From positions 1 to 64,000 of the forward strand of contig JAUNIX010000006.1 in the NCBI GenBank assembly GCA_030523275.1: a stretch of DNA of 64,000 nt, in the 5' to 3' direction. Below are positions 33,730 to 42,138 of this stretch, one piece after another. This stretch comes from Lachnospiraceae bacterium (GTDB lineage Bacteria > Bacillota > Clostridia > Lachnospirales > Lachnospiraceae). The position numbers were made by a program, and so were the translations under genes. Below the pieces are notes generated by a model. It worked only from the letters and a program-made list of their open reading frames with translations. It did not search any database and was not told the origin of the DNA. Positions within the stretch are counted from its first letter, which is position 1, and each line of letters starts with the position of its first letter.

Positions 33730-33978
33730 TCACACGCTCATCATAAGAAAGCGTTTAACCATGGTGATAGAAAAATAGAAGATGGAGAGCCAGGACCTTT
33801 AATGGGTATTTGGCTGAAAGTAGAAAATGCAAGTGAAAACTGGCATATTGTAAAAGAGTTGTTTCAAAAGGAAAAATTCAAAGGAAATAATCTGGCAATG
33901 TCAGCTCAGATATATATTTCTGAAAACGATACGGATGATATTGAAAATTGTATGCTTGTTTTTCCTAAGAAATACTAA
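33730..33978 (+). pseudogene. C-terminal fragment of an unknown gene
   Basis: An open frame after a TAG at 33727 reads HKKAFNHGDRKIEDGEPGPL and continues with well-formed protein sequence (GIWLKVENASENWHIVKELF) to a TAA at 33978. It has no start codon or ribosome site at its head. It looks like the last 80 residues of a gene whose front was deleted. The family is not recognised. Confidence 0.45.
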
Positions 33979-34014
33979 ATAAATAAGAAAAATTGGAATG
34001 GTGAGAAAGTGATT

Positions 34015-34533
34015 ATGTCAAAAGAATTCGTAAAAAAGTGCTATGAAGAATTAGCAAAAATAGAACCTATACAATATGTACCAAGTTCATTAAATTATAC
34101 AGATATTAAAAAAATTCAAGAAAAATATGCCATTTTGTTTCCACAAATTTATATTGATTTTATATCTACCTATGCGCATTCGATTACGAATTTGTACGGA
34201 AAACTAGATAATTTTTTATTTGAAGATGATGTGGATGTTACCCTTGAAATATCAGCACAACCATATCAAAAAGAATTGCAGCAAATAGATTTATTATTTG
34301 AAAGTAATATCAAACTATTAAATTGCGACTATTTGCCGATTGGAGTGTTCGAAGGATATAATTTACTATATTGGAATTTAAAATCAGGAAAAATATATTT
34401 TATTGATGAAGATGATTATTACGAATGTGATACAAAGGAAAGTATGAAAGAAAAAAGTATTCTTTTGTTTGATACTTTTGAGCAATTATTAGAGTGCTTT
34501 TTCTTAAAAAAGATATATGTCTGCCATAAATAG
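34015..34533 (+). CDS. SMI1/KNR4 (SUKH) family protein
   Basis: A 172-residue protein matching the SUKH fold: an N-terminal helix pair IKKIQEKYAILFPQIYIDFISTY, then YLPIGVFEGYNLLYWNLKSGKIYFIDEDD, and the closing helix LFDTFEQLLECFF. SUKH proteins are the commonest immunity proteins against polymorphic or contact-dependent toxins. No toxin gene is next to it, so it may be an orphan protecting against neighbours. The ATG at 34015 is preferred over GTG at 34009. Confidence 0.75.
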   Translation: MSKEFVKKCYEELAKIEPIQYVPSSLNYTDIKKIQEKYAILFPQIYIDFISTYAHSITNLYGKLDNFLFEDDVDVTLEISAQPYQKELQQIDLLFESNIKLLNCDYLPIGVFEGYNLLYWNLKSGKIYFIDEDDYYECDTKESMKEKSILLFDTFEQLLECFFLKKIYVCHK

Positions 34534-34601
34534 ATATATCAATCCGTATATCAAAAAACATTAAAATTTATTTTGTAAAATTGGAAGAGAGGTAGGTAGA
34601 A

Positions 34602-35117
34602 ATGAACAATATGATTGAAATAATACCTTTAGTTGGCATAAAATTAAGAAACCAAAGTATCCATTTGTTAGATTCCAAAGAAAGAGTTGAGTCACTGTTA
34701 GGGAATCCAGGTAGTATATATGAAAATTCATACTATTATTTTGAAAATGAATTAAGAATTGATTTTAACCGATGCAATTGTGTTGAGTTTATTGAATTTT
34801 TAGGTGGCATTGATGGAAAAATACAACCACAAATATATGGAGTCAAAGCGTTTGAGGAAGACGCAGATACTTTATATACAATTTTAAAAAGCAAGAATCA
34901 TGGTGAAATTGATGATAGTGAAAATGGATATTCTTATTGTTTTTTTCATATTAGCGTTGGGATATACCGAGAAACAATTCCTGATGATGTTCAAGAAATG
35001 ATAGAAGATGCCAAAGAAGACGGAGAACCAATGGATGCAGAAGATATTGAATATGAAATGAAAAAGGCAACTCATTGGGATACAATTGGAATCGGTATTA
35101 AAAATTATTATCGATAA
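34602..35117 (+). CDS. Hypothetical protein, immunity-like
   Basis: A 171-residue acidic soluble protein. Its first half reads VGIKLRNQSIHLLDSKERVE and SYYYFENELRIDFN, and the rest includes KAFEEDADTLYTILKSKNHGE. It closes with a helical acidic stretch DDVQEMIEDAKEDGEPMDAE. It looks like small immunity or cell-surface-toxin antidote proteins of Firmicutes in size and charge, but the family is not recognised with certainty. GAGAGG precedes the ATG. Confidence 0.55.
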   Translation: MNNMIEIIPLVGIKLRNQSIHLLDSKERVESLLGNPGSIYENSYYYFENELRIDFNRCNCVEFIEFLGGIDGKIQPQIYGVKAFEEDADTLYTILKSKNHGEIDDSENGYSYCFFHISVGIYRETIPDDVQEMIEDAKEDGEPMDAEDIEYEMKKATHWDTIGIGIKNYYR

Positions 35118-35238
35118 TTTGTCAATGGACGTGAAAATATGTCTCAAAAATTATCTAGAGATGTACGGAAATGGAATCTATTTTAACACAAAATTGATAA
35201 AGTGAATGAGAACACATGAACAAAATAGGAGGATCACC

Positions 35239-35688
35239 ATGAGTCGTACAGAAAATGTCGAATTAACAACACTGTGTTTAATACATAAAAATAATCAGTA
35301 TTTATTACAAGATAGAGTGAAAGAAGATTGGAAAGGGTTTACCTTACCAGGTGGGCACATAGAAAAAGGGGAATCAATCGTAGAGTCTGTTATACGCGAG
35401 ATAAAAGAAGAAACAGGATTGACGATTTTAAATCCTAAGTTGTGCGGTGTGAAACAGTTTCCGATTGAAAATGGACGATACATTGTCTTTTTATTTCGTG
35501 CAGATCAATTTATTGGCGAAGTGATTTCCTCAGAGGAAGGAAAGATTCACTGGATTGAGAAAGAAAAATTGTCGAGTGTGAATCTTGTCGATGATTTCCA
35601 AGAATTGTTACAGGTAATATTGGATGACGAATTAAATGAATTTCAATATATTAGAGAAAATAATGAATGGAAGGTTGTATTAAAATAA
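35239..35688 (+). CDS. Nudix hydrolase
   Basis: A 149-residue hydrolase with a full Nudix box, GGHIEKGESIVESVIREIKE and ETGL, giving the G-x5-E-x7-REUxEExGU pattern. The N-terminal TTLCLIHKNNQYLLQDR is typical of MutT/8-oxo-dGTP-like members, which hydrolyse nucleoside diphosphate derivatives. AGGAGG lies before the ATG at 35239. Substrate not determinable. Confidence 0.82.
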   Translation: MSRTENVELTTLCLIHKNNQYLLQDRVKEDWKGFTLPGGHIEKGESIVESVIREIKEETGLTILNPKLCGVKQFPIENGRYIVFLFRADQFIGEVISSEEGKIHWIEKEKLSSVNLVDDFQELLQVILDDELNEFQYIRENNEWKVVLK

Positions 35689-35726
35689 GGCTATGTTCGT
35701 TTTTGGTAAATAATATCTGTGAATGA

Positions 35727-35757
35727 TTGACAATAAATTTTTATGTGATAAGATAAT
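35727..35757 (+). promoter_or_regulatory. Promoter of the cobalamin-riboswitch operon
   Basis: TTGACA at 35727-35732 is followed by TAAGATAAT at 35749-35757, which offers a -10 box at 16 to 19 bp spacing. It lies about 45 nt before the riboswitch. Confidence 0.5.
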
Positions 35758-35796
35758 ATCAAACAGATTGCATATGCAATCATAGATACATAAATC

Positions 35797-35985
35797 AATA
35801 GGTGTCAGGCAAGCGAATTTGTCTGGTGAAAAGGGAAACAGGTGTAAATCCTGTGCGAACTCGTCACTGTAAGCAGTGATATATGGAACAGGTAAGAGGA
35901 AAGACTCTTACGCCACTGGAAACGGGAAGGTAGTTTCATATGAAAAACTGTAAGTCAGGAGACCTGCCTATTGGTTTGACTTGGG
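35797..35985 (+). ncRNA. Cobalamin (adenosylcobalamin) riboswitch
   Basis: The region begins with GGTGTCAGGCAAGC and continues with GGGAAACAGGTG, then the conserved GCCACTG (near 35913) and the B12 box around AAGTCAGGAGACCTGCC (35953-35969). These are the hallmark segments of the class I cobalamin riboswitch in the right order. Downstream come a BtuFCD-like transporter and a cobaltochelatase, which fits repression when corrinoid is plentiful. Confidence 0.93.
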
Positions 35986-36182
35986 AAACCACGAGTAATT
36001 GGTTTGTTGTCAAAATACAGAAAATGATTATGTTTGTAACGTAGATTTATTTATATAAAAATGATGGATAAATGGGAAATTTTGCAAATTTCCATTGTCA
36101 TGTATGGATGTACAGAACATACGGAGCTACTGCAAACGTTTCTTTTATGTTCCTAAATTTTTCATCTTTCTGATTTGATACG

Positions 36183-36222
36183 AAAACTCTTCATCTGGAT
36201 TCCCAGGTTAAGAGTTTTTTTA
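36183..36222 (+). terminator. Intrinsic terminator in the riboswitch leader
   Basis: AAAACTCTT pairs with AAGAGTTTT, with an inner CTGG/CCAG stem, followed by a run of T. It ends 20 nt before the first gene and is about 200 nt after the aptamer. It is the probable expression platform: ligand binding would favour termination. A smaller hairpin GGAAAT/ATTTCC lies between at 36074-36092. Confidence 0.75.
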
Positions 36223-36241
36223 CATAAAGAAAGGAGAAAAA

Positions 36242-37831
36242 ATGAAAAAAAGAATCCTCGCATTATTATGCGCATGCATGTTGGTGTTCTCTATGGTAAC
36301 CGCATGTGGTAACAACTCAGACAGCACAGAAACAAAAGAAAGCAACCAAAAGGCGGCTGACCATGTTGCAGATTTGATCGACGCTATCTACGTTCAGAAG
36401 AGAACGGATGATACAGATAAGCAGTGTGAAGAAGCCAAAAAAGCATGGGATGCATTAACAGATGAACAAAAAAAATTGGTCAGCGGAGAAAATGCGGATC
36501 CTGATTATTTCGGAAGAGATACCGGTGATGCCTCTAAAGATGATCCACTGAATGCAGATGATATTGGTGAAAATGAACTTTTAGTAGTAAGTTTCGGAAC
36601 TTCCTTTAATGATAGTCGTGTTTCAGACATTGGCGGTGTAGAAAAAGCACTTCAGAAAGCGAATCCTGACTGGTCTGTCAGAAGAGCTTTTACAGCACAG
36701 ATTATCATTAACCACATTCAGGCACGTGACGGTGAAAAAATTGATAACATGGATCAGGCATTAGAACGTGCCGTTGCCAATAAGGTAAAAAATCTTGTTG
36801 TACAGCCAACACATTTAATGCATGGTGCAGAATATGATGAACTGATAGAAGCAGTAGAAAGATATGAAGATAAATTTGAATCGGTAAAAATCGCAGAACC
36901 ATTGCTTGGTGAAGTTGGTTCAGATGGTAATGTGATTAATGATGATAAAGAAGCTGCTGCTAAAGCGGTTACTGCAGAAGCAGTTAAGACAGCAAAATAT
37001 GACAGTTTAGAAGCTGCCGAAAAAGATGGTGTAGCATTTGTATTTATGGGACATGGAACTTCTCACACAGCGAAAGTTACTTATACACAGATGCAGACAC
37101 AGATGAAAAAACTTGGATATCAAAATGTGTTTATTGGAACAGTGGAAGGGGAACCAGAAGAAACTTCTTGTGATGCTGTCATCGATAAAGTAAAAGAAGC
37201 AGGTTATAAGAAAGTAATCCTTCGTCCGTTAATGGTCGTAGCTGGAGATCATGCCCATAATGATATGGCAGGCGATGATGATGATTCTTGGAAGAACATG
37301 TTTAAAGCTTCCAAAGCATTTGACAGTGTGGATACACAGATTGCAGGTCTTGGCGGAATCAAAGATATCCAATCAATCTACGTTGCACACACAGCAGCAG
37401 TTGTAAAAAATACAAAAAAAACAACAGAAGCAAAACAGGATTCATTAACGCAATTAGAAGATGGAACTTATCAAGCTGATTTTAAAACAGACAGTGGAAT
37501 GTTCCATGTCAATGAAGCCAACAAAGGAAAAGGAACTCTGATCGTAAAAGACGGTAAGATGACGATTCATGTAAGTCTTGTATCCAAAAAAATTGTAAAT
37601 TTATATAATGGCACAGCCAAAGATGCACAAAAAGATGGCGCAACATTACTTAATCCAACGACAGATACCGTAAAATATGAAGATGGAACCAAAGAAGAAG
37701 TATATGGATTTGATATTCCGGTTCCAGCATTAGATAAGAAGTTTGACATCGCACTTGTTGGAGAAAAGGGAAGTTGGTATGATCATAAGGTTAGTGTATC
37801 AAATCCAGAAAAGATAGAAGAAAATGAATAA
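36242..37831 (+). CDS. Exported CbiK-type sirohydrochlorin cobaltochelatase lipoprotein
   Basis: A 529-residue lipoprotein: the signal peptide ends in a lipobox VTAC with Cys22. Residues ~35-85 form a helical FIVAR-like segment (CEEAKKAWDALTDEQKKLV). The chelatase domain spans ~105-395, with LLVVSFGTSFNDSR, VQPTHLMHGAEYDEL, VFMGHGTSH and VVAGDHAHNDMAG, which supply the metal-binding histidines of CbiK. The C-terminal ~405-525 is a beta-rich domain related to the next gene's product. Classical CbiK inserts cobalt into sirohydrochlorin in the cytoplasm; here it is outside, so metal loading or capture of tetrapyrroles at the surface is inferred. It heads the B12-controlled operon. Confidence 0.85.
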   Translation: MKKRILALLCACMLVFSMVTACGNNSDSTETKESNQKAADHVADLIDAIYVQKRTDDTDKQCEEAKKAWDALTDEQKKLVSGENADPDYFGRDTGDASKDDPLNADDIGENELLVVSFGTSFNDSRVSDIGGVEKALQKANPDWSVRRAFTAQIIINHIQARDGEKIDNMDQALERAVANKVKNLVVQPTHLMHGAEYDELIEAVERYEDKFESVKIAEPLLGEVGSDGNVINDDKEAAAKAVTAEAVKTAKYDSLEAAEKDGVAFVFMGHGTSHTAKVTYTQMQTQMKKLGYQNVFIGTVEGEPEETSCDAVIDKVKEAGYKKVILRPLMVVAGDHAHNDMAGDDDDSWKNMFKASKAFDSVDTQIAGLGGIKDIQSIYVAHTAAVVKNTKKTTEAKQDSLTQLEDGTYQADFKTDSGMFHVNEANKGKGTLIVKDGKMTIHVSLVSKKIVNLYNGTAKDAQKDGATLLNPTTDTVKYEDGTKEEVYGFDIPVPALDKKFDIALVGEKGSWYDHKVSVSNPEKIEENE

Positions 37832-38348
37832 AATAAAGAAAATCATAACCTCTTTATGGGTAACATTCATCTTATGTGTGATAACTATTTCTATGGTTTG
37901 GGCTAATGCAAACGGAGTATCTGTAAATAAAAAGGATGGAGATTATACGATTGAGGTATCTATGGAAGGTGGAACTGGCAAGGCATCGGTTACATCGCCG
38001 GCAGAGATGATCGTAAAAGATGGGAAAGCTTATGCCCATATTGAATGGAGTAGTTCCAATTATGATTATATGATTGTAAAAGGGGAAAAATATGTTCCAA
38101 TTAATAAAAAAGGAAATTCGGTATTCGAAATTCCGATTTTAGCGTTTGATGAACCTGTAAAAGTGATTGCTGATACAACTGCTATGAGTGTCCCTCATGA
38201 AATTAGTTATACATTTACCTTTGATTCAAAGACTATTTCTGGCGTGGGGAATTCTTCAAAAGAAATATACCCGTATTTGATTGGAATTTTATTTGTTATA
38301 ATAATAGGTACATTCATATTTTTTATCAAAAAGAAACATAAGAGATAG
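37824..38348 (+). CDS. Membrane-anchored surface protein of the cobalamin operon
   Basis: A 174-residue protein with an N-terminal signal peptide (cleavage after ~residue 30), a beta-rich domain at ~35-140, and a C-terminal membrane anchor (YPYLIGILFVIIIGTFIFF) with a basic tail. The domain resembles the C-terminal domain of the chelatase: both have IVKDGK, a F-x-I-P segment (FDIPVPALDKK there, FEIPILAFDEP here) and a late H-containing strand. WSSSNYDYMIVKG is a striking aromatic patch. It overlaps the chelatase gene by 8 nt. A ligand-passing role between the chelatase and the transporter is inferred. Confidence 0.65.
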   Translation: MNKIKKIITSLWVTFILCVITISMVWANANGVSVNKKDGDYTIEVSMEGGTGKASVTSPAEMIVKDGKAYAHIEWSSSNYDYMIVKGEKYVPINKKGNSVFEIPILAFDEPVKVIADTTAMSVPHEISYTFTFDSKTISGVGNSSKEIYPYLIGILFVIIIGTFIFFIKKKHKR

Positions 38349-38366
38349 GCGGTTTTAATAACATAT

Positions 38367-39527
38367 ATGAAAAAAATCATAGCGATCATGATGGCACTCA
38401 TACTTTGTATTAGTATGAGTGCCTGTGATATAAATAATGAAAAAGAAACAAAAAATAAAATACCTGAAACGTTAGGTAAGGATTTCAAATGGGATCATAG
38501 CATGAAATTAGATTATGCGACAGAATTTTCTGTAGACTATTATAAGAGTGACACTACAGATGGGGAATATAAGCTGATTACGGTTGCGAATGAAACACAA
38601 TATTTGCTTTTGCCTAAAGATGGAACGGTACCGAAAGGGTTATCGAAGGATATCGTTATGCTTCATTCACCGCATCAGATTTATCTGGTCGCTTCTCAGG
38701 TCATGGATATGATGGTGTCAATCGATGCACTGGATAATCTGAAATTTTCAGCATTAAAAGCGGAAGATTGGTACATTGATGAAGCGAAAGCACAGATGGA
38801 AAGTGGTAAATTACTTTATGCGGGAAAATACTCTGCTCCTGATTATGAATTGATCATACAAAAAGGTTGCGATCTTGCAATTGAAAACACCATGATCTAT
38901 CATAGTCCAGAAGTGAAAGAAAAACTGGAATCGTTTGATATTCCGGTTTTGGTGGACCGATCTAGTTATGAATCAGAACCATTAGGACGCACAGAGTGGG
39001 TAAAACTTTATGGGGTATTGACGGATCATGAGGAAGAAGCTCAGGTTGCTTTTGATGATCAGATAAAAAAATATAAAGAAATTGCGTCTAATGACTCGAA
39101 TTCTGCTCCTACAGTTGCCTTTTTCTATGTTTCTGCCAATGGAGATGTGAAAGTAAGAAAAAGTGGAGATTACTTGCCGAAGATGATTGCTATGGCAGGG
39201 GGAAGGTATATCTTTTCTGATTTAGGAAGTGAGGAGGATAATGCATCCTCTACTGTCAATATGCAGATGGAAGAGTTTTATAAAAATGTGAAAAATGCAG
39301 ATTATATGATTTATAATAGTACCATTGAAGGTGAATTGACAGGTGTGGATGATCTTTTGAAAAAGAGTGAACTGCTATCGAATACAAAAGCGGTAAAAGA
39401 AGGTCATGTATACTGCACCTCTAAAAATCTATATCAGTCGACAATGGAACTTGGTACGATCATTTCAGATATTCATAAAATGCTAACCAATGATGAGGAT
39501 ATGACTTATCTCTATCCATTAAAATAA
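38367..39527 (+). CDS. ABC transporter substrate-binding lipoprotein (BtuF/FepB-like)
   Basis: A 386-residue lipoprotein; the signal peptide ends at a lipobox MSAC with Cys20. The body has the two-lobed helical-backbone fold of cobalamin and siderophore binding proteins: IVMLHSPHQIYLVASQ, then CDLAIENTMIYHSPEV and VPVLVDRSSYESEPLGRTEW-like sequence (IPVLVDRSSYESEPLGRTEW), and late NADYMIYNSTIEGEL. It acts on the outer face of the membrane and delivers cargo to the following permease. Cargo is likely a corrinoid or metal tetrapyrrole, given the riboswitch and the chelatase. Confidence 0.82.
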   Translation: MKKIIAIMMALILCISMSACDINNEKETKNKIPETLGKDFKWDHSMKLDYATEFSVDYYKSDTTDGEYKLITVANETQYLLLPKDGTVPKGLSKDIVMLHSPHQIYLVASQVMDMMVSIDALDNLKFSALKAEDWYIDEAKAQMESGKLLYAGKYSAPDYELIIQKGCDLAIENTMIYHSPEVKEKLESFDIPVLVDRSSYESEPLGRTEWVKLYGVLTDHEEEAQVAFDDQIKKYKEIASNDSNSAPTVAFFYVSANGDVKVRKSGDYLPKMIAMAGGRYIFSDLGSEEDNASSTVNMQMEEFYKNVKNADYMIYNSTIEGELTGVDDLLKKSELLSNTKAVKEGHVYCTSKNLYQSTMELGTIISDIHKMLTNDEDMTYLYPLK

Positions 39528-39555
39528 TAGGTCTGTAAAAAGGATACATAGAATA

Positions 39556-40584
39556 ATGAATCGCAAATATAACAGAAATGGACGAAAAAAAAGATATATA
39601 ATGGGTTTTGTATTACTAATTGCCTGTATTTTCGTATTTATGGTACTCAATATTTGTATTGGTACGGTGAAGATTCCGTTGCAAGATGTAATGGCCATGC
39701 TAACGGGTGCAGAGAATGCAGGGATGTATTATGATATTGTGATGCAAATTCGATTTCCCAGAGCGTTTGCTGCAATGATTCTTGGGGGAGCATTGGCATT
39801 ATCCGGATATTTGCTGCAAACTTTTTTTCATAATCCGATTGCAGGCCCATTTGTTCTAGGCATTTCTTCTGGTGCAAAGATGGTCGTAGCATTAGCAATG
39901 GTATTTGCTTTGGGATATGGAATTCAAATGACGTCTTTGATGATGATCGTGGCTGCTTTTTTAGGCGCATTATTATCTATGGGTTTTGTCTTATTACTTT
40001 CGAAAGCGGTAGACAAAATGTCGATGTTAATTGTGGCTGGGGTCATGATCGGATATATCTGTTCTGCGATTACCGAATTTATTGTGACTTTTGCGGATGA
40101 TTCCAATATTGTAAATTTGCATAACTGGTCGCTGGGTAGCTTTTCTGGTGTAACATGGAATAATGTACAGGTTATGAGCATCGTTGTGGCAAGTTGTTTT
40201 GTAGCAGTCTTTTTATTATCAAAGCCGATGAGCGCCTACCAGCTTGGGGAAGCATATGCACAAAATATGGGTGTCCATATTAAAACATTTCGCACTTTAT
40301 TGGTAATACTTTCTAGCATTTTATCTGCCTGTGTCACTGCATTTGCCGGTCCGATATCTTTTGTTGGTATTGCGGTTCCTCATTTGATAAAAAGTTTGTT
40401 TCATACAACAAAACCAATTTTAATGATTCCGGCTTGTTTTTTAGGTGGAGGAATCTTTTGTTTGTTCTGTGATTTTTTAAGTCGAATGATGTTTGCACCA
40501 ATGGAGATTTCAGTTAGCACCGTCACATCGGTATTCGGTGCACCAATTGTAATTTATATTATGGTAAGACAAAAAAAGGAGTGA
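39556..40584 (+). CDS. ABC transporter permease (BtuC/FecCD family)
   Basis: A 342-residue membrane protein with about ten segments. Family marks are RFPRAFAAMILGGALALSG, LQTFFHNPIAGPFVLGISSGA and the late AFAGPISFVGIAVPHL, which contacts the ATPase. It pairs as a homodimer with the binding protein before it and the ATPase after it, and starts 28 nt after the former. The ribosome site is weak (AAGGA, 11 nt), so translation may be coupled to upstream genes. Confidence 0.88.
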   Translation: MNRKYNRNGRKKRYIMGFVLLIACIFVFMVLNICIGTVKIPLQDVMAMLTGAENAGMYYDIVMQIRFPRAFAAMILGGALALSGYLLQTFFHNPIAGPFVLGISSGAKMVVALAMVFALGYGIQMTSLMMIVAAFLGALLSMGFVLLLSKAVDKMSMLIVAGVMIGYICSAITEFIVTFADDSNIVNLHNWSLGSFSGVTWNNVQVMSIVVASCFVAVFLLSKPMSAYQLGEAYAQNMGVHIKTFRTLLVILSSILSACVTAFAGPISFVGIAVPHLIKSLFHTTKPILMIPACFLGGGIFCLFCDFLSRMMFAPMEISVSTVTSVFGAPIVIYIMVRQKKE

Positions 40585-40590
40585 TTTCAC

Positions 40591-41376
40591 ATGTGCAAAC
40601 AAGAATATTATTTCCAGACCAAACAGTTTACCGTCGGATATGATGGGATACCAATTGTTTCTGATATTGAAATTCGTTTAAAACGTGGAGAAATCCTCTC
40701 TTTGATCGGACCAAATGGTGCTGGGAAAACAACGATATTACGAAGTATCATCAAGCAATTAAAACCAATCGCAGGAGTGGCAGTGCTTGATCAGGTTTCT
40801 ATGACAAGTATAAATTTGTCTCAGTTATCAAAACAGATGGCGGTTGTATTGACTGATCGTTTGCAGACCGAAATGATGACAGTTGAGGATGTTGTAGAAA
40901 CCGGAAGGCATCCTTATACGGGAAAGTTTGGCATATTAAGTGACAGTGATCATTTGATTGTGGCGGATGCAATGGAACGAACTCGGATTACTAACATGAA
41001 AGATCAGGATTTTACGAAAATTAGCGATGGTCAAAAGCAAAGAGTTATGTTGGCACGTGCTCTGGCTCAGCAACCGGATATTATTATTCTTGATGAGCCG
41101 ACCTCTTTTTTAGATATCAAATATAAATTAGAATTTTTATCTATCATACATAAGCTTTCAAGAGAGAATAAACTTACGGTTATCATGTCACTCCATGAAG
41201 TGGAACTTGCACAAAAGATTTCTGATCAGATTGCCTGTTTCCGCAATGGATATATGGATCGATATGGTCCGCCAAAAGAAATTTTTTCAAATGATTATTT
41301 ATTAGAACTATATGATATTCAGATGGAACAATTAACCCCTGTATTTCAGGAAATGATAAAAAATGAATATAGATAA
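40591..41376 (+). CDS. ABC transporter ATP-binding protein (BtuD/FecE-like)
   Basis: A 261-residue cytoplasmic ATPase: Walker A GPNGAGKTT, signature KISDGQKQRVMLARAL, Walker B IIILDEPTSFLD and switch His in MSLHEVELA. The signature has SDGQ in place of SGGQ, a small variation seen in this subfamily. It starts 6 nt after the permease and completes a BtuFCD-type importer under the cobalamin riboswitch. A terminator follows. Confidence 0.88.
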   Translation: MCKQEYYFQTKQFTVGYDGIPIVSDIEIRLKRGEILSLIGPNGAGKTTILRSIIKQLKPIAGVAVLDQVSMTSINLSQLSKQMAVVLTDRLQTEMMTVEDVVETGRHPYTGKFGILSDSDHLIVADAMERTRITNMKDQDFTKISDGQKQRVMLARALAQQPDIIILDEPTSFLDIKYKLEFLSIIHKLSRENKLTVIMSLHEVELAQKISDQIACFRNGYMDRYGPPKEIFSNDYLLELYDIQMEQLTPVFQEMIKNEYR

Positions 41377-41389
41377 AAGAAATTAGTGA

Positions 41390-41436
41390 AAAACAGCCTA
41401 AACCTTTAAGAGATACAAAGATTTAGGCTGTTTTTT
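41390..41436 (+). terminator. Terminator of the cobalamin operon
   Basis: AAACAGCCTAAA pairs with TTTAGGCTGTTT around a loop of about 20 nt, followed by further T residues. Confidence 0.8.
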
Positions 41437-41470
41437 GAAGGTAAGAAGGTTTTCATTTATCTATATCATA

Positions 41471-41505
41471 AAAAATGCTCTGCAAAATATGACAAGATGC
41501 ATATA
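41471..41505 (+). repeat. Possible decayed fragment of the structured repeat
   Basis: AAAAAATGCTCTGC and then GACAAGATGCATA match the repeat's AAAAAACGCTCCGC and GACCAGATGCATA with several changes and one missing base. The rest of the element is absent. It could be chance in an A+T-rich gap. Confidence 0.35.
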
Positions 41506-41512
41506 GAAAAAA

Positions 41513-42094
41513 CTAAAGAGGCTCTGCCATAAAAAAAGCCAATCCATGTAATGAAACTTCTGCAATTAGTTTTGCGATTTCATTTTTGTCTGTTTTTAAA
41601 TTCTCATCATACCATTTCCATAAAATTCCCATAAATCCGGCAATCGAAAAGGAATAAATGTATTCTGCATATTTTTCTTGTATTTTGGTATCGAACATTT
41701 CTTCAATACATCGTTTTTCTACTTCCAATATGATTTTATTTTGAAAATCAAACGGTTCTGAATTACTCCGTAGTGCACCGAAAAAATTCTGGTGTTCTTC
41801 CAAATAGGTTAGAATATTTAATATTAATTGCATTCCTTCTGATTCAGGGCCAGATGGCTGGAAGGATTCTAAATATTTTTGAATGTCTTTCGTGACTTCT
41901 TGTTGAATCTGTTCTAATAAATCATAGGCGTCTTTATAGTGACTATAAAAAGTTCCACGGTTTACATCTGCAATTTCACATATTTCTTTTACTGTAATTT
42001 TTTCAATTGGTTTTTCTGCTAACAGGTCCAAAAATGCATCGGTAATCATTTTTCTTGTATATTGAACTCGTCGGTCTATTTTTCTCTTTTCCAT
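41513..42094 (-). CDS. TetR-family transcriptional regulator
   Basis: A 193-residue repressor. The N-terminal helix-turn-helix reads KITVKEICEIADVNRGTFYSHYKDAYDLLEQI, typical of the DhaS/AcrR-like group, with a C-terminal ligand domain ending in FSIAGFMGILWKWYDENL. GAGGA precedes the ATG. It is divergent from an MMPL exporter gene, which it most likely represses by binding the inverted repeat between them. Confidence 0.85.
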   Translation of the reverse strand: MEKRKIDRRVQYTRKMITDAFLDLLAEKPIEKITVKEICEIADVNRGTFYSHYKDAYDLLEQIQQEVTKDIQKYLESFQPSGPESEGMQLILNILTYLEEHQNFFGALRSNSEPFDFQNKIILEVEKRCIEEMFDTKIQEKYAEYIYSFSIAGFMGILWKWYDENLKTDKNEIAKLIAEVSLHGLAFFMAEPL

Positions 42095-42138
42095 AAATTG
42101 TCCTCTTTTCTATACTATCGTACATAATAAAACAAAAG

